A stretch of 41,058 nucleotides of DNA, from IMG/VR virus record IMGVR_UViG_3300010400_000017, positions 1 to 41,058 of that record, one strand, 5' to 3'. The notes below the pieces were generated by a model. It was not told the DNA's origin, searched no databases, and saw only the letters and a list, made by a program, of their open reading frames with translations. This document shows, one piece after another, positions 13,658 through 22,400 of the stretch. Made by a program: the position numbers and the translations under genes. The stretch is from a virus. Positions within the stretch are counted from its first letter, which is position 1, and each line of letters starts with the position of its first letter.

Positions 13658-14811
13658 TATAAAATACTCCATTCAGTTCCATTGAACACTAGGTCAACGC
13701 TTCCATAATTCGTATTGATCACAAATGAAGCTGCGCCGTCAATGTTTTTTCCTGTAGGGGTAATCGTAATATTGTTGGCAGCAGCAGAACCGACACTATC
13801 TTTTATTCGATAAGTCGTACCGGTCACTGGAGCGGCTATTGGATTAATTGTCCTGGCAGCAGATGAATCCACAAGAATCAAATAATCTGTGATCAATGTG
13901 GCGTATGGATACGCTCCCGGTGTCGTCACTTTGACAACACGTCCTGAAACCGTATTTATGACACCTGCAATAAAAGTTTGGTTTTGTTGTCCTGGGGCGG
14001 TGCCTTGAGTTCCAATTCGAATAGTATTTGCATCAGCTAAACCTCCAATATTTTTAATACAAATATTGTCATTTTCAGTTGTGTAATTGCTTCCTGATCC
14101 TGAACCCAAACAAGTGTTTCTTTGTCCCGAAGTTAGCCCATTAAGCGAATTCGCTCCTATCCCTGTATTAAGATTTGCAGCTCCTGTGGAAATAGTCCCC
14201 GCCACGTATCCAATAAATACGTTGTCGCTTCCAGAACTTATTTTATTTCCTGCATTAAATCCTACGCATACGTTTTGTTGTCCTGAAGTTAGTGTTGTGC
14301 CTGACAATTGACCGACAAAAACATTAGCGCTCGCAGATGTAATAGCCGTCCCTGAATCTCCTAGCAAAAGATTTGATAAACCAAAATCCTCTGTTAATGT
14401 CGATACAGCCCCAGAAAATTTTACTGTCGTGTTAGCAGTGATAATATTCCAGTTACCAGCTGTTGGACTTAATGCACCCCCAGTATTTCCCGTTATGGTG
14501 TTTGCTACTCCCGTTCCTGAAGTACTCACAAACCCATTTGCATCTACGGTAAATTGTGCGGAATTGAAAGCAGATAAACCGATATTTGTCGCATTTGAAG
14601 CCGCGATTGCTTGGCTTGTCTGAATGTTTATGTTTAGTGTGTCGCCTACTCCTGATGTGGAAAATGGATCTGCACCAGCTGCATTGATGACTCCAAAAAC
14701 ATTTAAATTTCCTAGTACCGGTACTGCGACTCCCGCATCAGTTGTAAACTGAATAGGAACCATAGGGGGCAAAACCCCCTGTGTTACTCGTAATCTTCCG
14801 CTTTGTGACAT
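13657..14811 (-). CDS. tail fibre protein with trimeric-head-like repeats (384 aa)
   Basis: The N-terminal part is Thr/Ala/Asn-rich. The middle (~170-290) has repeated G-x-N-A-G segments such as NVCVGFNAGNKISSGSDNVF and NTGIGANSLNGLTSGQRN, which resemble head repeats of trimeric autotransporter-like adhesins. The C-terminus is a beta-rich domain seen in many phage fibres. ATG 14811 has a GGGGG-rich ribosome site and fits the upstream stop; ATG 14844 is less likely. It is probably trimeric and receptor-binding. Confidence 0.75.
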   Translation of the reverse strand: MSQSGRLRVTQGVLPPMVPIQFTTDAGVAVPVLGNLNVFGVINAAGADPFSTSGVGDTLNINIQTSQAIAASNATNIGLSAFNSAQFTVDANGFVSTSGTGVANTITGNTGGALSPTAGNWNIITANTTVKFSGAVSTLTEDFGLSNLLLGDSGTAITSASANVFVGQLSGTTLTSGQQNVCVGFNAGNKISSGSDNVFIGYVAGTISTGAANLNTGIGANSLNGLTSGQRNTCLGSGSGSNYTTENDNICIKNIGGLADANTIRIGTQGTAPGQQNQTFIAGVINTVSGRVVKVTTPGAYPYATLITDYLILVDSSAARTINPIAAPVTGTTYRIKDSVGSAAANNITITPTGKNIDGAASFVINTNYGSVDLVFNGTEWSIL

Positions 14812-14813
14812 TA

Positions 14814-15161
14814 TTATTCCCCCTTGCCGTACACAGCCACACAATAAACCATGTCTGTTAAAGTGGCGTCAACTGTGGGAGCAATCAGAGATTTTATCCA
14901 CAGTTGAGTGCCGCTCTCATATCTAAAAGCTTCATTAGCATCTTGGTCACTGGTAAGATCATAAAGATTAAACGAATCAGTCACTAAAGGGAAATTATCC
15001 GTTACACCGTCAAAACTAAACATGTAAGTCCCGTTTGTATCATTGATGAAATGTAATACTCTCATCGCATGAGCAAACTGAATTCCAAATTTAGTATATG
15101 ATCCTGTTATGACTCCAATAGCAGCCGTTCTAACGGCATCAAAGCGGACGATATTCGACAT
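14814..15161 (-). CDS. virion structural protein, beta-rich (115 aa)
   Basis: It contains HFINDTNGTYMFSFDGVTDN and FNLYDLTSDQDAN, a pattern seen in small phage structural proteins near fibre genes. I cannot name the family. It lies 2 bases behind the 67-aa gene. Confidence 0.65.
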   Translation of the reverse strand: MSNIVRFDAVRTAAIGVITGSYTKFGIQFAHAMRVLHFINDTNGTYMFSFDGVTDNFPLVTDSFNLYDLTSDQDANEAFRYESGTQLWIKSLIAPTVDATLTDMVYCVAVYGKGE

Positions 15162-15163
15162 AA

Positions 15164-15367
15164 TTACTCTACTTTAGGGGTTTCCTGAACTTCTACATGT
15201 TCTTTAGGTTTTTCAGCGTTTATCGATTCATTAATTTTATCCACAACGAAAGACCTCATCTGAAAAATCACATCATGTAATTCTCCCAAAGGCGCATTAT
15301 TTGGGAGAATCATTGTGTATACTCGATCTTGTCTAACTACTTCTAAAATTGCTGTCTGCTTTAACAT
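15164..15367 (-). CDS. hypothetical protein (67 aa)
   Basis: It has an N-terminal beta-hairpin followed by a helix and an acidic/Pro tail. GAGG lies upstream of its ATG. It follows the 782-aa fibre gene after a hairpin. The pattern MILPNNAPLGELHDVIFQM is typical of small phage proteins between structural genes. Confidence 0.6.
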   Translation of the reverse strand: MLKQTAILEVVRQDRVYTMILPNNAPLGELHDVIFQMRSFVVDKINESINAEKPKEHVEVQETPKVE

Positions 15368-15381
15368 ATTTCCTCATACTT

Positions 15382-15404
15382 AAGGGGGTTATTATCCCCC
15401 TTTT
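15382..15404. terminator. GC hairpin between fibre and downstream genes
   Basis: AAGGGGG and CCCCCTT are separated by 7 bases. The T-tract (TTTT) follows on the plus strand, so it is a plus-strand terminator by shape. In the leftward transcript it lacks a U-tract and may instead cap or partly attenuate the fibre mRNA. Confidence 0.5.
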
Positions 15405-15438
15405 ATGCAAAAATAAAATTTTAATTACCATATATTAT

Positions 15439-17787
15439 TTATGCCTGCAATAACCACCAAGAGACTGTTACGTTTCCATTCAAGGCGGCTGCACCATTAT
15501 TAACAGTTTTAACGACAAAAGATCCTGCTGCTCTTGTAATTCTTCTAATAGACATTTGAGCATCATTCGCACCCTCGTTACAAACTGTGACTAGGAGTAC
15601 TGATGCAATTGTGACTAAGCTATTTGTAATTGTAAAATCTTGAATACCTGCGGCAGCAGTTGTAAAACCTGTAAATGTTGCAGCGCCAACGTTAACGTTT
15701 TGTATCGATGCAGCTGTAGGAGAAGCCACATTTGCCGTGTTAGCAACTACTGTAGCGAATCCTGCTGAGCTAAGATCAATAGATCCTCCTCCGGTCGTAA
15801 GATCAATTCCACCTGCTGCATTAGAAGAAGTTATAACGATGGCATTTGCTGCTGCTTCAGTTGCTGTTATATTTACACTAGATCCCGTTGCGGTTATATT
15901 AATGTCCTCTCCAGCTGCTGCACCTGACGCCAGGACATTAATGCCTCCTGCTGTCGATTCAATATTTATTGATTCGGTTGCGCTTTCTGTAGCTGTGATT
16001 CTAACTGAAGATCCTGTTGCTGTTATTACGATGTCTTCTGTTGCGGCAGCTCCAGCTGCAAGAATTTGAATACCTCCTACAGTAGAAGTAATCACAATTG
16101 AATCAGTGGCATTTTCTGTCGAAGTAATGTTTACGCTAGATCCTGTAGCTACTATATCTATATCCTCTCCAGCGGCAGCGCCTGCGGCTAAAATATCTAT
16201 ACCTCCAATTAATGAAGTAATCACTACAGAATCAGCCGCATTTTGACCAGATGATAAGGTAACTTTTCCTAATGTTGATCCAACATCTAATGCAAAAGCA
16301 CCCGTTACAGTAAAATTAGAAGCAGCAGCTGAATCAAGAGAAATTGCACCTGAAGTATCTACAATCACACCAGCTGTTCCAGAATCAATATCAATTCCTC
16401 CTCCTACCGCAGATGCTACGATATTAATGGCATCTGCTGATGACAAGCCGCCTTGAATTGTTACACCGCTAACGTCAGACAAAACAAGAACGCTTGCGGC
16501 TCCCGTACCTTGATCAGCATGAATTTGAAGCGTTTCTGAGGATCCTCCATTAGCTCTTATATATACGGCTTGCGCTGCATTTTCTGTCGAAGTAACGTTA
16601 ACACTTGATCCTGTGGCAAAAATATCAATGTCTTCCCCAGCTCCTGCACCGAATGCAAGGATATCAATTCCCCCTGCTGTCGATTCAATCACTATAGAAT
16701 CATTAGCACTTTGTGATGTTGCAATGTTAATTTGACCCACTGCATCAACGTCAATGCCTCCTGCTGTGGCGTCAATATTAATCGCATCCGAAACGGCTTC
16801 AGTGGCACTAAGAACAATAGAACTTCCTGTTGCAGTAAGGGAAATGTCTTCTGTAGCCGCTGCACCTGTTGCCCTAAGTCTAATACCTCCTGCTGTGGAT
16901 ATAATATCTATGGAATCGACAGCGCTTTCCGTAGCTTGTAGGACGATAGATCCACCGGTATTTGTGATGTTAATATCTTCTGTAGCTGCTCCAACTGCAT
17001 CGATGTCAATACCGCCCGCAGATGCTACTAGTCGAATCGCATCTACTGCGTTTTGAGAGGATGCTATGTTAACTTGCAATGCCCCATCAATGTCTATACC
17101 ACCTGCGGCCGCTTGTAAACCAATTGCATTTGCAACCGCTTCTCCTGCTGATATAGGAACACTTCCGGATGCACTTGACAAGGTTAGGTCAATACCTGCT
17201 CCTGTTGTCCCTACGCTGGATGCGGTTGCTGATGTAATGGTAAAAGCCCCGGTTGCACCAGTGAAAGAAACTGTTCCCGTTGCAGTTAGATCAGTGAATG
17301 ATCCTGGAACACCTCCAGAACCTACAAAATTTGCCAACTTTAAAGGTGTGACAATTTTTGTATCATCTGTGCCGGCATCTGTTTCCGCTTGGGTAGCAAG
17401 TTCAGCGATACCTTGTTGAGTTTCTGTAGCTGGAGGAACTGCCCCAACAACTATTCCAGCGATTACCGTAGCTACATCATTCGCCGTAGGAACATATGCC
17501 CCAGCGGGTGCGCTACCTCCTTGAAGTTCTGCAAGAGTTGCCAGTTGAACAATACCGAAAGATGAAGTTGTAGCCTCTGCATTACCTCCTGAAGTCCATA
17601 CGGGTATTCCTGAGGTATATCCCGTTAAAGTAAATGATGTCTGGGCAACTTGGTTTATCCATCCATAACCAATGTCTAGTTTGTCATTATCTCCAGGATC
17701 TCTATCAGCGATAATGGTTGGAATAACTGACCCCCCGTTGGGAGCATCATTATATTGGAAAGGACAAGGGATGAAGGGTGATGTCAT
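15439..17787 (-). CDS. long beta-solenoid tail fibre (782 aa)
   Basis: The N-terminal ~150 residues hold a conserved fibre module (ADRDPGDNDK, then IGYGWINQ) and two segments of the phage tail-fibre repeat type, including GIVQLATLAE and GIAELATQAETDAGTDDTKI. Residues ~215-665 are tandem repeats containing GGI(D/N/R)(I/V) and (G/T)EDI, with a basic period of 43 residues, consistent with a parallel beta-solenoid shaft. The last ~100 residues form a distinct C-terminal domain. Neighbours are fibre genes and a regulated intergenic region. It probably serves as receptor-binding or adhesion fibre. Confidence 0.85.
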   Translation of the reverse strand: MTSPFIPCPFQYNDAPNGGSVIPTIIADRDPGDNDKLDIGYGWINQVAQTSFTLTGYTSGIPVWTSGGNAEATTSSFGIVQLATLAELQGGSAPAGAYVPTANDVATVIAGIVVGAVPPATETQQGIAELATQAETDAGTDDTKIVTPLKLANFVGSGGVPGSFTDLTATGTVSFTGATGAFTITSATASSVGTTGAGIDLTLSSASGSVPISAGEAVANAIGLQAAAGGIDIDGALQVNIASSQNAVDAIRLVASAGGIDIDAVGAATEDINITNTGGSIVLQATESAVDSIDIISTAGGIRLRATGAAATEDISLTATGSSIVLSATEAVSDAINIDATAGGIDVDAVGQINIATSQSANDSIVIESTAGGIDILAFGAGAGEDIDIFATGSSVNVTSTENAAQAVYIRANGGSSETLQIHADQGTGAASVLVLSDVSGVTIQGGLSSADAINIVASAVGGGIDIDSGTAGVIVDTSGAISLDSAAASNFTVTGAFALDVGSTLGKVTLSSGQNAADSVVITSLIGGIDILAAGAAAGEDIDIVATGSSVNITSTENATDSIVITSTVGGIQILAAGAAATEDIVITATGSSVRITATESATESINIESTAGGINVLASGAAAGEDINITATGSSVNITATEAAANAIVITSSNAAGGIDLTTGGGSIDLSSAGFATVVANTANVASPTAASIQNVNVGAATFTGFTTAAAGIQDFTITNSLVTIASVLLVTVCNEGANDAQMSIRRITRAAGSFVVKTVNNGAAALNGNVTVSWWLLQA
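15795..17145 (-). repeat. 129-bp tandem repeats in the solenoid fibre gene
   Basis: The GATCC-containing segment recurs at 15881, 16010 and 16139 (129 bp apart) and again at 16820/16949 (129 bp). Each unit encodes 43 residues, probably two solenoid turns. About ten degenerate units cover the region. Confidence 0.85.
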
Positions 17788-17805
17788 ATAAACCTCTTTT
17801 TAAAT

Positions 17806-17851
17806 TTGACTTCAGGCTGTCAAATTAAAATTTTGATATATATATATCAAA
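17806..17851. promoter_or_regulatory. two inverted repeats between divergent genes
   Basis: AATTTGAC/GTCAAATT with an 8-base centre (17806-17829), and the perfect 20-bp palindrome TTTGATATATATATATCAAA (17832-17851). They lie between the fibre gene and the plus-strand regulator gene and are likely operators, most simply for the adjacent helix-turn-helix protein. Confidence 0.55.
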
Positions 17852-17860
17852 TTTATCAGG

Positions 17861-17889
17861 TTGATACATGATTGAACATTTGTTAAAAT
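17861..17889 (+). promoter_or_regulatory. promoter for the plus-strand regulator/membrane-protein island
   Basis: TTGATA (17861-17866), a 17-base spacer and TAAAAT (17884-17889). The expected start of transcription coincides with the ATG at 17896, so the first gene may be translated from a leaderless message. Confidence 0.6.
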
Positions 17890-17895
17890 AGAAGA

Positions 17896-18102
17896 ATGGA
17901 ATCCGAATTTTTATCAATCAAAGAAGTGGCATCAATTTTACAATGTCACCCACAGACAATACGTAGGGCTATAAAGATGAAACTTTTGCCATTCATACGT
18001 ATAGGAAACTTTCCGAAGAGTCCATATAGGATATCTAGAAGCGTTATAGACGCTATTCATGAAGGATCAATACAAGGATTTAAAACGAGGGACACAAAAT
18101 GA
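17896..18102 (+). CDS. MerR/excisionase-like helix-turn-helix protein (68 aa)
   Basis: FLSIKEVASILQCHPQTIRRAI is a classical excisionase/AlpA-type winged helix, followed by a basic wing and a short tail. No integrase was found in the window, so an orphan regulator role is more likely than excision. It is transcribed against the surrounding late genes from its own promoter. No ribosome site is apparent, in line with a leaderless start. It probably binds the palindromes immediately upstream. Confidence 0.75.
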   Translation: MESEFLSIKEVASILQCHPQTIRRAIKMKLLPFIRIGNFPKSPYRISRSVIDAIHEGSIQGFKTRDTK

Positions 18103-18314
18103 ATGAAACTTGGCTCCAAATAATCGCCTTATTTCTCGCAAATGCAAGTTTAGTCGTATGGTTTAGAGCTGAATCAAGAGCTGATTGGAGACATATGGAT
18201 GCAAAAATGGAATCTTTTAGGGCAGAATCATCTCTTTTAATGAGAGAAATTCAGCAAGAAATTAAGGATTTTCACAATAGACTGTGCTCTATCGAAGAAA
18301 GGAATAAGAAATGA
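18099..18314 (+). CDS. one-helix membrane protein with coiled-coil tail (71 aa)
   Basis: Residues ~6-22 are a transmembrane helix (IIALFLANASLVVWF); the rest is an amphipathic charged helix ending in KDFHNRLCSIEERNKK. The ATG overlaps the regulator stop (ATGA). It could be a holin-like or membrane-anchoring protein. This is inference from topology only. Confidence 0.65.
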   Translation: MNETWLQIIALFLANASLVVWFRAESRADWRHMDAKMESFRAESSLLMREIQQEIKDFHNRLCSIEERNKK

Positions 18315-18472
18315 GTGACTCAAAACATTGGACTACACATGTGGAATTCGTGGTTTTACTTGTCACTCTAATTGGAGGTTTTTATCTCCTAGATGGGAAA
18401 ATAGAACGTCAAAGCTCTCGAACAGATAGACTTTATGAGATGTTCATAGATTTGATTAAAGAAAAGAGGTGA
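18311..18472 (+). CDS. one-helix membrane protein (53 aa)
   Basis: It overlaps the previous stop by ATGA. Residues ~12-27 (FVVLLVTLIGGFYLL) form one transmembrane helix, followed by a charged helix. It shares its layout with the preceding 71-aa protein, so the two may act as a pair in the inner membrane, for example in lysis timing or exclusion. Only weak hairpins lie between this gene and the convergent ejection-protein gene. Confidence 0.6.
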   Translation: MSDSKHWTTHVEFVVLLVTLIGGFYLLDGKIERQSSRTDRLYEMFIDLIKEKR

Positions 18473-18515
18473 TTACTTTTTCTTAGGCTTATGATTGGCT
18501 AAAAAGTACAGGATT

Positions 18516-19910
18516 TTAATCAATTCTTGGCTTTTTGGCTTTTTTCTTTCTTTCTGCATAACGTTCCTTTAATGCTTTCTTGGCAGGTTCTAGAGCATCA
18601 TATATTGTCATGAACTTATTTTTATACTCATTTCCTTTACCGCCTCTTTCTGATTGAAGCTTTTTGATAAGCTGATACATAGCTGCACCGATGGGTGATT
18701 CTGTACCCGCTTCCCATGCTCCGATAAAGTTCTCTCCCGTTGATTTACGCTGGGTTAGGAAGTTTGTAAGCACTTCAACATCTTCAGGTGATATATCATC
18801 ATAGGCATACAATTGATCACTTCCATGAGGCTTATAAGCTAGTTCATTTGTATTTGGATCATATCCAGCCCATTCCACATTTCTAGAGATTTGCTTTCCT
18901 GTTTTCTTTTCAATTCCTTGGGTCAATTCTTCATATAAATCCGCAAGATCTTTTTCATCGATTGGAGCTTGTATTAATTCATCTTCATTAACTTGATGCT
19001 TTTTCCCATCCACTTCAATGATCGCTTTACCGTTCCGGATTTCTCGGACTGAACCTATTCCTTGCGGAGATGCTACCGTAGACCCTTTATTGATGATGTT
19101 TTCCCTGAATTTTCCTAATGCTTCTTCTCTTGTAAGAGGTATTTTTTGTTTAGAAACTTCTTGTGTTTCTGGAATATTCTCTTGTTCAGGAATCGATCCC
19201 ATATATTCGGAAACAATTTCCTCAATAGACTTACCGGCATCTTTCTCAAGTTTACTAGTCTGAGAAGGATTGAACTTTTTGAAATAAGTTGAAATTTCCT
19301 CAACACCATTTCCACTTTTCATTAAATCATTAATTTTAGATTCAAATCCTGCATGTTTAGATAGTATTTGTTTTACATCTATAGGTTTTATTTCAGGTTG
19401 AATTGGAATTTGTTGTTGTGCTATATTAGGGGAAATTGGAGGTTGTGATGGTTGAGTTTGAGAACTGGGTATTAAAGTGCTTGGGTTGGGCATCGGTGCC
19501 ATCGTTCCTGTGGCTGTGGTTAATGTACCTGGCTGGACGTTTGTAACCGCACCAGGCCCCATTAATTGAGGAGCAGCTCTTTTCAAGGCATTTTGAAGCA
19601 TAGGAGCACCTAAGGCAGCCCCTCCAGATAATGCAGCCATTCCAGCCCCTTTAAGGGCCGTCTGATTAACATCTTGACCGCGTTGAATATCTATATCTCT
19701 AGTTTGTTCGTGTTCTGTCGTTGCTGGAGAATCTTCGTTAACCGACTTTCTTCCACCACCAAGAAATTTAACGATTTGATCGACTGTAAAACCTGCCTTC
19801 AAAGCATCTTTGATCTTGTCCTTATGATTAGGAAATTTTCTGATCAAATAATCGATAATTTGCTTTGATGTAAAACCACTTGATAAAGCATTGAGAAGTT
19901 GCGAAGCCAT
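18516..19910 (-). CDS. probable internal/ejection protein with KTSC-like domain (464 aa)
   Basis: The N-terminal ~50 residues are helical with KDALKAGFTVDQIVKFLGGG. Then come an Ala/Gly-rich segment, a Pro/Gln-rich low-complexity linker, a small KOW-like beta segment (GKAIIEVDGKKHQV) at ~300, and a KTSC-like domain at ~345-415 (VEWAGYDPNTNELAYK through LYAYDDI). The end is strongly basic. It belongs to a row of three large, low-complexity proteins after the tail genes, the usual position of DNA-ejection proteins. Its stop is the end of the leftward structural run before the plus-strand island. Confidence 0.65.
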   Translation of the reverse strand: MASQLLNALSSGFTSKQIIDYLIRKFPNHKDKIKDALKAGFTVDQIVKFLGGGRKSVNEDSPATTEHEQTRDIDIQRGQDVNQTALKGAGMAALSGGAALGAPMLQNALKRAAPQLMGPGAVTNVQPGTLTTATGTMAPMPNPSTLIPSSQTQPSQPPISPNIAQQQIPIQPEIKPIDVKQILSKHAGFESKINDLMKSGNGVEEISTYFKKFNPSQTSKLEKDAGKSIEEIVSEYMGSIPEQENIPETQEVSKQKIPLTREEALGKFRENIINKGSTVASPQGIGSVREIRNGKAIIEVDGKKHQVNEDELIQAPIDEKDLADLYEELTQGIEKKTGKQISRNVEWAGYDPNTNELAYKPHGSDQLYAYDDISPEDVEVLTNFLTQRKSTGENFIGAWEAGTESPIGAAMYQLIKKLQSERGGKGNEYKNKFMTIYDALEPAKKALKERYAERKKKAKKPRID

Positions 19911-21322
19911 TATCTACCTGTAATATTTAAACCTTGTAATAATCTTTGTAGAGTATTCAGAGGAGGTGTATCCAAATTCCCTTGCTGAATTTTTTGATCG
20001 CCTGTCAATTCAAATCCGTCATTTAATTGAAGATCATTCAAAGCATCTTTGAAAATCCTCCAATCATAATTTTTATCTTCAAAAGCTTTTCTTGCTAAAA
20101 CAAGGCTAAAATTTGGGTCAGCTTCTTTTAAATCAAGTAGACCATTTTTAACATTCTGAATATGTTCCGGAGTATATTCATATGTTCTTTGAGTCTGAGG
20201 AATATTAGCTAATACAATAGGTTTTTCTTTCACTGTCTTTTTCGTTTTTGGAACTTTATTCATGACCGTTTTTTGGCGTTCACTCATAGGATTTATGATC
20301 TGTTCCCTTTCTTCAGGATAATAACCCAAATCAGTCAAAAGCTTCCTTGAAGTATCATAAAGACCTAAATCTAACAAAGGTTTTAATTTTACTCGTAAAT
20401 CATTGGCCGACTGCTCAAAACTTTTCTCTGAATCATTCCAAGCTCTTTCCAACTTATTTTGAAGCCTGGGGGCATCAAGATCTTTTCTTACATTTGAATA
20501 CATATTCTTAAAATCTGTGGCTTCTTTAGCCATATGCCGATCAAAATTAGCTTCGCTTTTTCCCTCTTCAGTTGCAGCATATTTTTCGGCTTTTTGCTTA
20601 AATATTGCATCCATTTCTGCAGTAGATTCAGGAAAAACAGATTTTAACTGTTCTACTCCCTTTTTTCCGTATTCTCTTTGGGATTGTGCTTGTCTCTTAT
20701 TTTCTGTTTCTACTTCTGCATTATGAAGTTTTTTATCCTGTTCTTCGGCATTTATTTCCTCTCTAGCTTGCTCAAAAGACATAGGAACGCCAGCTTCTCT
20801 AGCATCATTCACTCTTTTTTTAATAGCCTGACTCTTTTGAGGAGGTGTTAAAAGAGGTTCTACTTTTCCAGAAGTAGCAGTTTGAGCCAAATGACCAGGA
20901 CCTTCACCGCCGGGTTGATTTGTAGGAAAGAATTTATTTTCAATAGGTTGTTGTTCTTGACCAGGTTGTTGCATAAATCCCGGCAAAGATTGACTGGAGG
21001 GTGTTTGAAATGGTCCTTCTTGATCTCCAGGACGAGGAATTTTTTGAGAATTTAGATTATTCGCCATCTGTAAAGCATGCTCAACATATCCAGACTTTTG
21101 TAAATTAGGATTTAATGAAACTGCTTTTGCTACTGCTGGAAGAACTTTAGTCATATCTCCACCGGAAGCAGCAAGATCCTTTTGAAGCTGATCTATGGCA
21201 CTTAATCCTCTCTGTGTCTGATATCTTTCCTCAAGTAATTGCGGAGCATGTTGGCCGAATTGCTTCATCGCATCGATTATTCCTGAAAATTGATGTCTCT
21301 GAGGAGGTAAAATGCTGACCAT
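19910..21322 (-). CDS. probable internal virion/ejection protein (470 aa)
   Basis: A Gln-, Lys- and Glu-rich helical protein with a disordered Pro/Gln region around 100-150 and long coiled-coil-like stretches around 165-330. No Cys and no catalytic motif were seen. It is followed without gap by the 464-aa gene (stop and start share one base). Such composition is common among podovirus injected proteins; the assignment is by context. Confidence 0.6.
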   Translation of the reverse strand: MVSILPPQRHQFSGIIDAMKQFGQHAPQLLEERYQTQRGLSAIDQLQKDLAASGGDMTKVLPAVAKAVSLNPNLQKSGYVEHALQMANNLNSQKIPRPGDQEGPFQTPSSQSLPGFMQQPGQEQQPIENKFFPTNQPGGEGPGHLAQTATSGKVEPLLTPPQKSQAIKKRVNDAREAGVPMSFEQAREEINAEEQDKKLHNAEVETENKRQAQSQREYGKKGVEQLKSVFPESTAEMDAIFKQKAEKYAATEEGKSEANFDRHMAKEATDFKNMYSNVRKDLDAPRLQNKLERAWNDSEKSFEQSANDLRVKLKPLLDLGLYDTSRKLLTDLGYYPEEREQIINPMSERQKTVMNKVPKTKKTVKEKPIVLANIPQTQRTYEYTPEHIQNVKNGLLDLKEADPNFSLVLARKAFEDKNYDWRIFKDALNDLQLNDGFELTGDQKIQQGNLDTPPLNTLQRLLQGLNITGR

Positions 21323-21334
21323 ATAATTATTCCT

Positions 21335-21859
21335 TTAAAAAGAACTTTGCTGATAAACGTTCTGAGTGGGAGTCAAAAATTGTTGCAATTGCTGCATATA
21401 ATTACTAGTGGGCTGCTGGCTATATTGTAAAGATTGATTCACTCCGGTTTGTTGAAGTCCTCCTCGAAGCGCAGCGATCTTTTCATGTAAATTAGTTCCC
21501 TCACGAGCTATTTGGTTGCGGAAGGCGGTACTGCCGGTCGATCCTCCAGAACCCATCCCAGCAAATCTATTTGCAGTATTCGGCAAAATTTCTTCATCAA
21601 ATTGGCGTAAAAGTGGAGCCTCAAAATTCTTGAAAAAATTTGGATCCGAAAATAAATCCTGTAACCATTGGTTTCCTCCCTGGAACGTTTGATTCTGAGT
21701 AATATCACCTTGCCCAGGATTCAATCCGCTCAATCCTTGCTGCATAAAATTTTGCTGTTGCGGATTAAATGTAGAACCAAATTGCCCTTCTTTTCCCATC
21801 ATTCCTTGAAGAATTGGACCTAAAGCTTGCATTATAGCTGCGATTGTTGCAGGATCCAT
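21335..21859 (-). CDS. small internal virion protein (174 aa)
   Basis: It begins MDPATIAAIMQALGPILQGMMG, a hydrophobic helix, followed by Gln/Asn/Gly-rich sequence with a helical middle. Similar Gln-rich small proteins accompany ejection proteins in podoviruses. The family is not firmly recognised. Confidence 0.6.
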   Translation of the reverse strand: MDPATIAAIMQALGPILQGMMGKEGQFGSTFNPQQQNFMQQGLSGLNPGQGDITQNQTFQGGNQWLQDLFSDPNFFKNFEAPLLRQFDEEILPNTANRFAGMGSGGSTGSTAFRNQIAREGTNLHEKIAALRGGLQQTGVNQSLQYSQQPTSNYMQQLQQFLTPTQNVYQQSSF

Positions 21860-21881
21860 ATTTACCTCATTTTAAATTTTA

Positions 21882-22400
21882 CTATATACCATTTCTTATA
21901 TACTCAACTACAATAAAACCGCTATAGCCAGTTCCTAAACCAACTGTGGTTACAGTTATGGCAAGGTCCGTCATCGTGAATGTGATCTTGCTGTTTCCTT
22001 CCGAGTAATAACTAAAGAAATCCCCGTCGCCTGCGCCTGTTGCAGAAGGAGGTTTAGAGGCGCTTCCCCAGACATTCCAAATAACAAACTGCTCATTTAT
22101 ATTTGGAGGAGGATCAAGAACGATTACTCCCGCAGCAGGATAATTTGCAATTCTAGCAAGGAATTGATAACCATTTCTTGTTATTTTTGTGGAATCATAA
22201 AATATCTTATGACCTCCAAAATTCTCAGCATCTTGTACATAAAGGCCTATCTTTTTGTCATTAACAACATCAGTAATACTCGATAGTTTGTCATTGAGAT
22301 ATACCCTTCCTCGATCGTCTTCTTCTGGAATATTATAAGTAGCCTCAATGAAAGGCGTAAAAAGATTCGATGGATTTGTAGGTTCATTTGGAGCAGTCAT
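21882..22400 (-). CDS. virion structural protein (172 aa)
   Basis: A beta-rich protein without Cys whose ATG overlaps the stop of the 922-aa tail gene (ATGA). The C-terminal part (NSKITFTMTDLAITV to SGFIVVEYI) is strongly beta. By position it is a tail accessory; it is not named. Confidence 0.6.
   Translation of the reverse strand: MTAPNEPTNPSNLFTPFIEATYNIPEEDDRGRVYLNDKLSSITDVVNDKKIGLYVQDAENFGGHKIFYDSTKITRNGYQFLARIANYPAAGVIVLDPPPNINEQFVIWNVWGSASKPPSATGAGDGDFFSYYSEGNSKITFTMTDLAITVTTVGLGTGYSGFIVVEYIRNGI

Noticed and set aside
15737-17419. Long plus-strand open frames opposite the 782-aa fibre gene
   Set aside because: They are mirror frames of the Ala/Asp/Ile-rich repeats, with no ribosome sites or sensible composition; the minus-strand fibre explains the region.
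17896-18102. Excisionase with nearby attachment site
   Set aside because: The protein has the fold signature, but no integrase or core-type repeat was found, so I treat it as a regulator.
18473-18515. Bidirectional terminator between the membrane-protein gene and the ejection gene
   Set aside because: There is an imperfect ACTTTTT/AAAAAGT pairing, but no T-tract after the stem on either strand.
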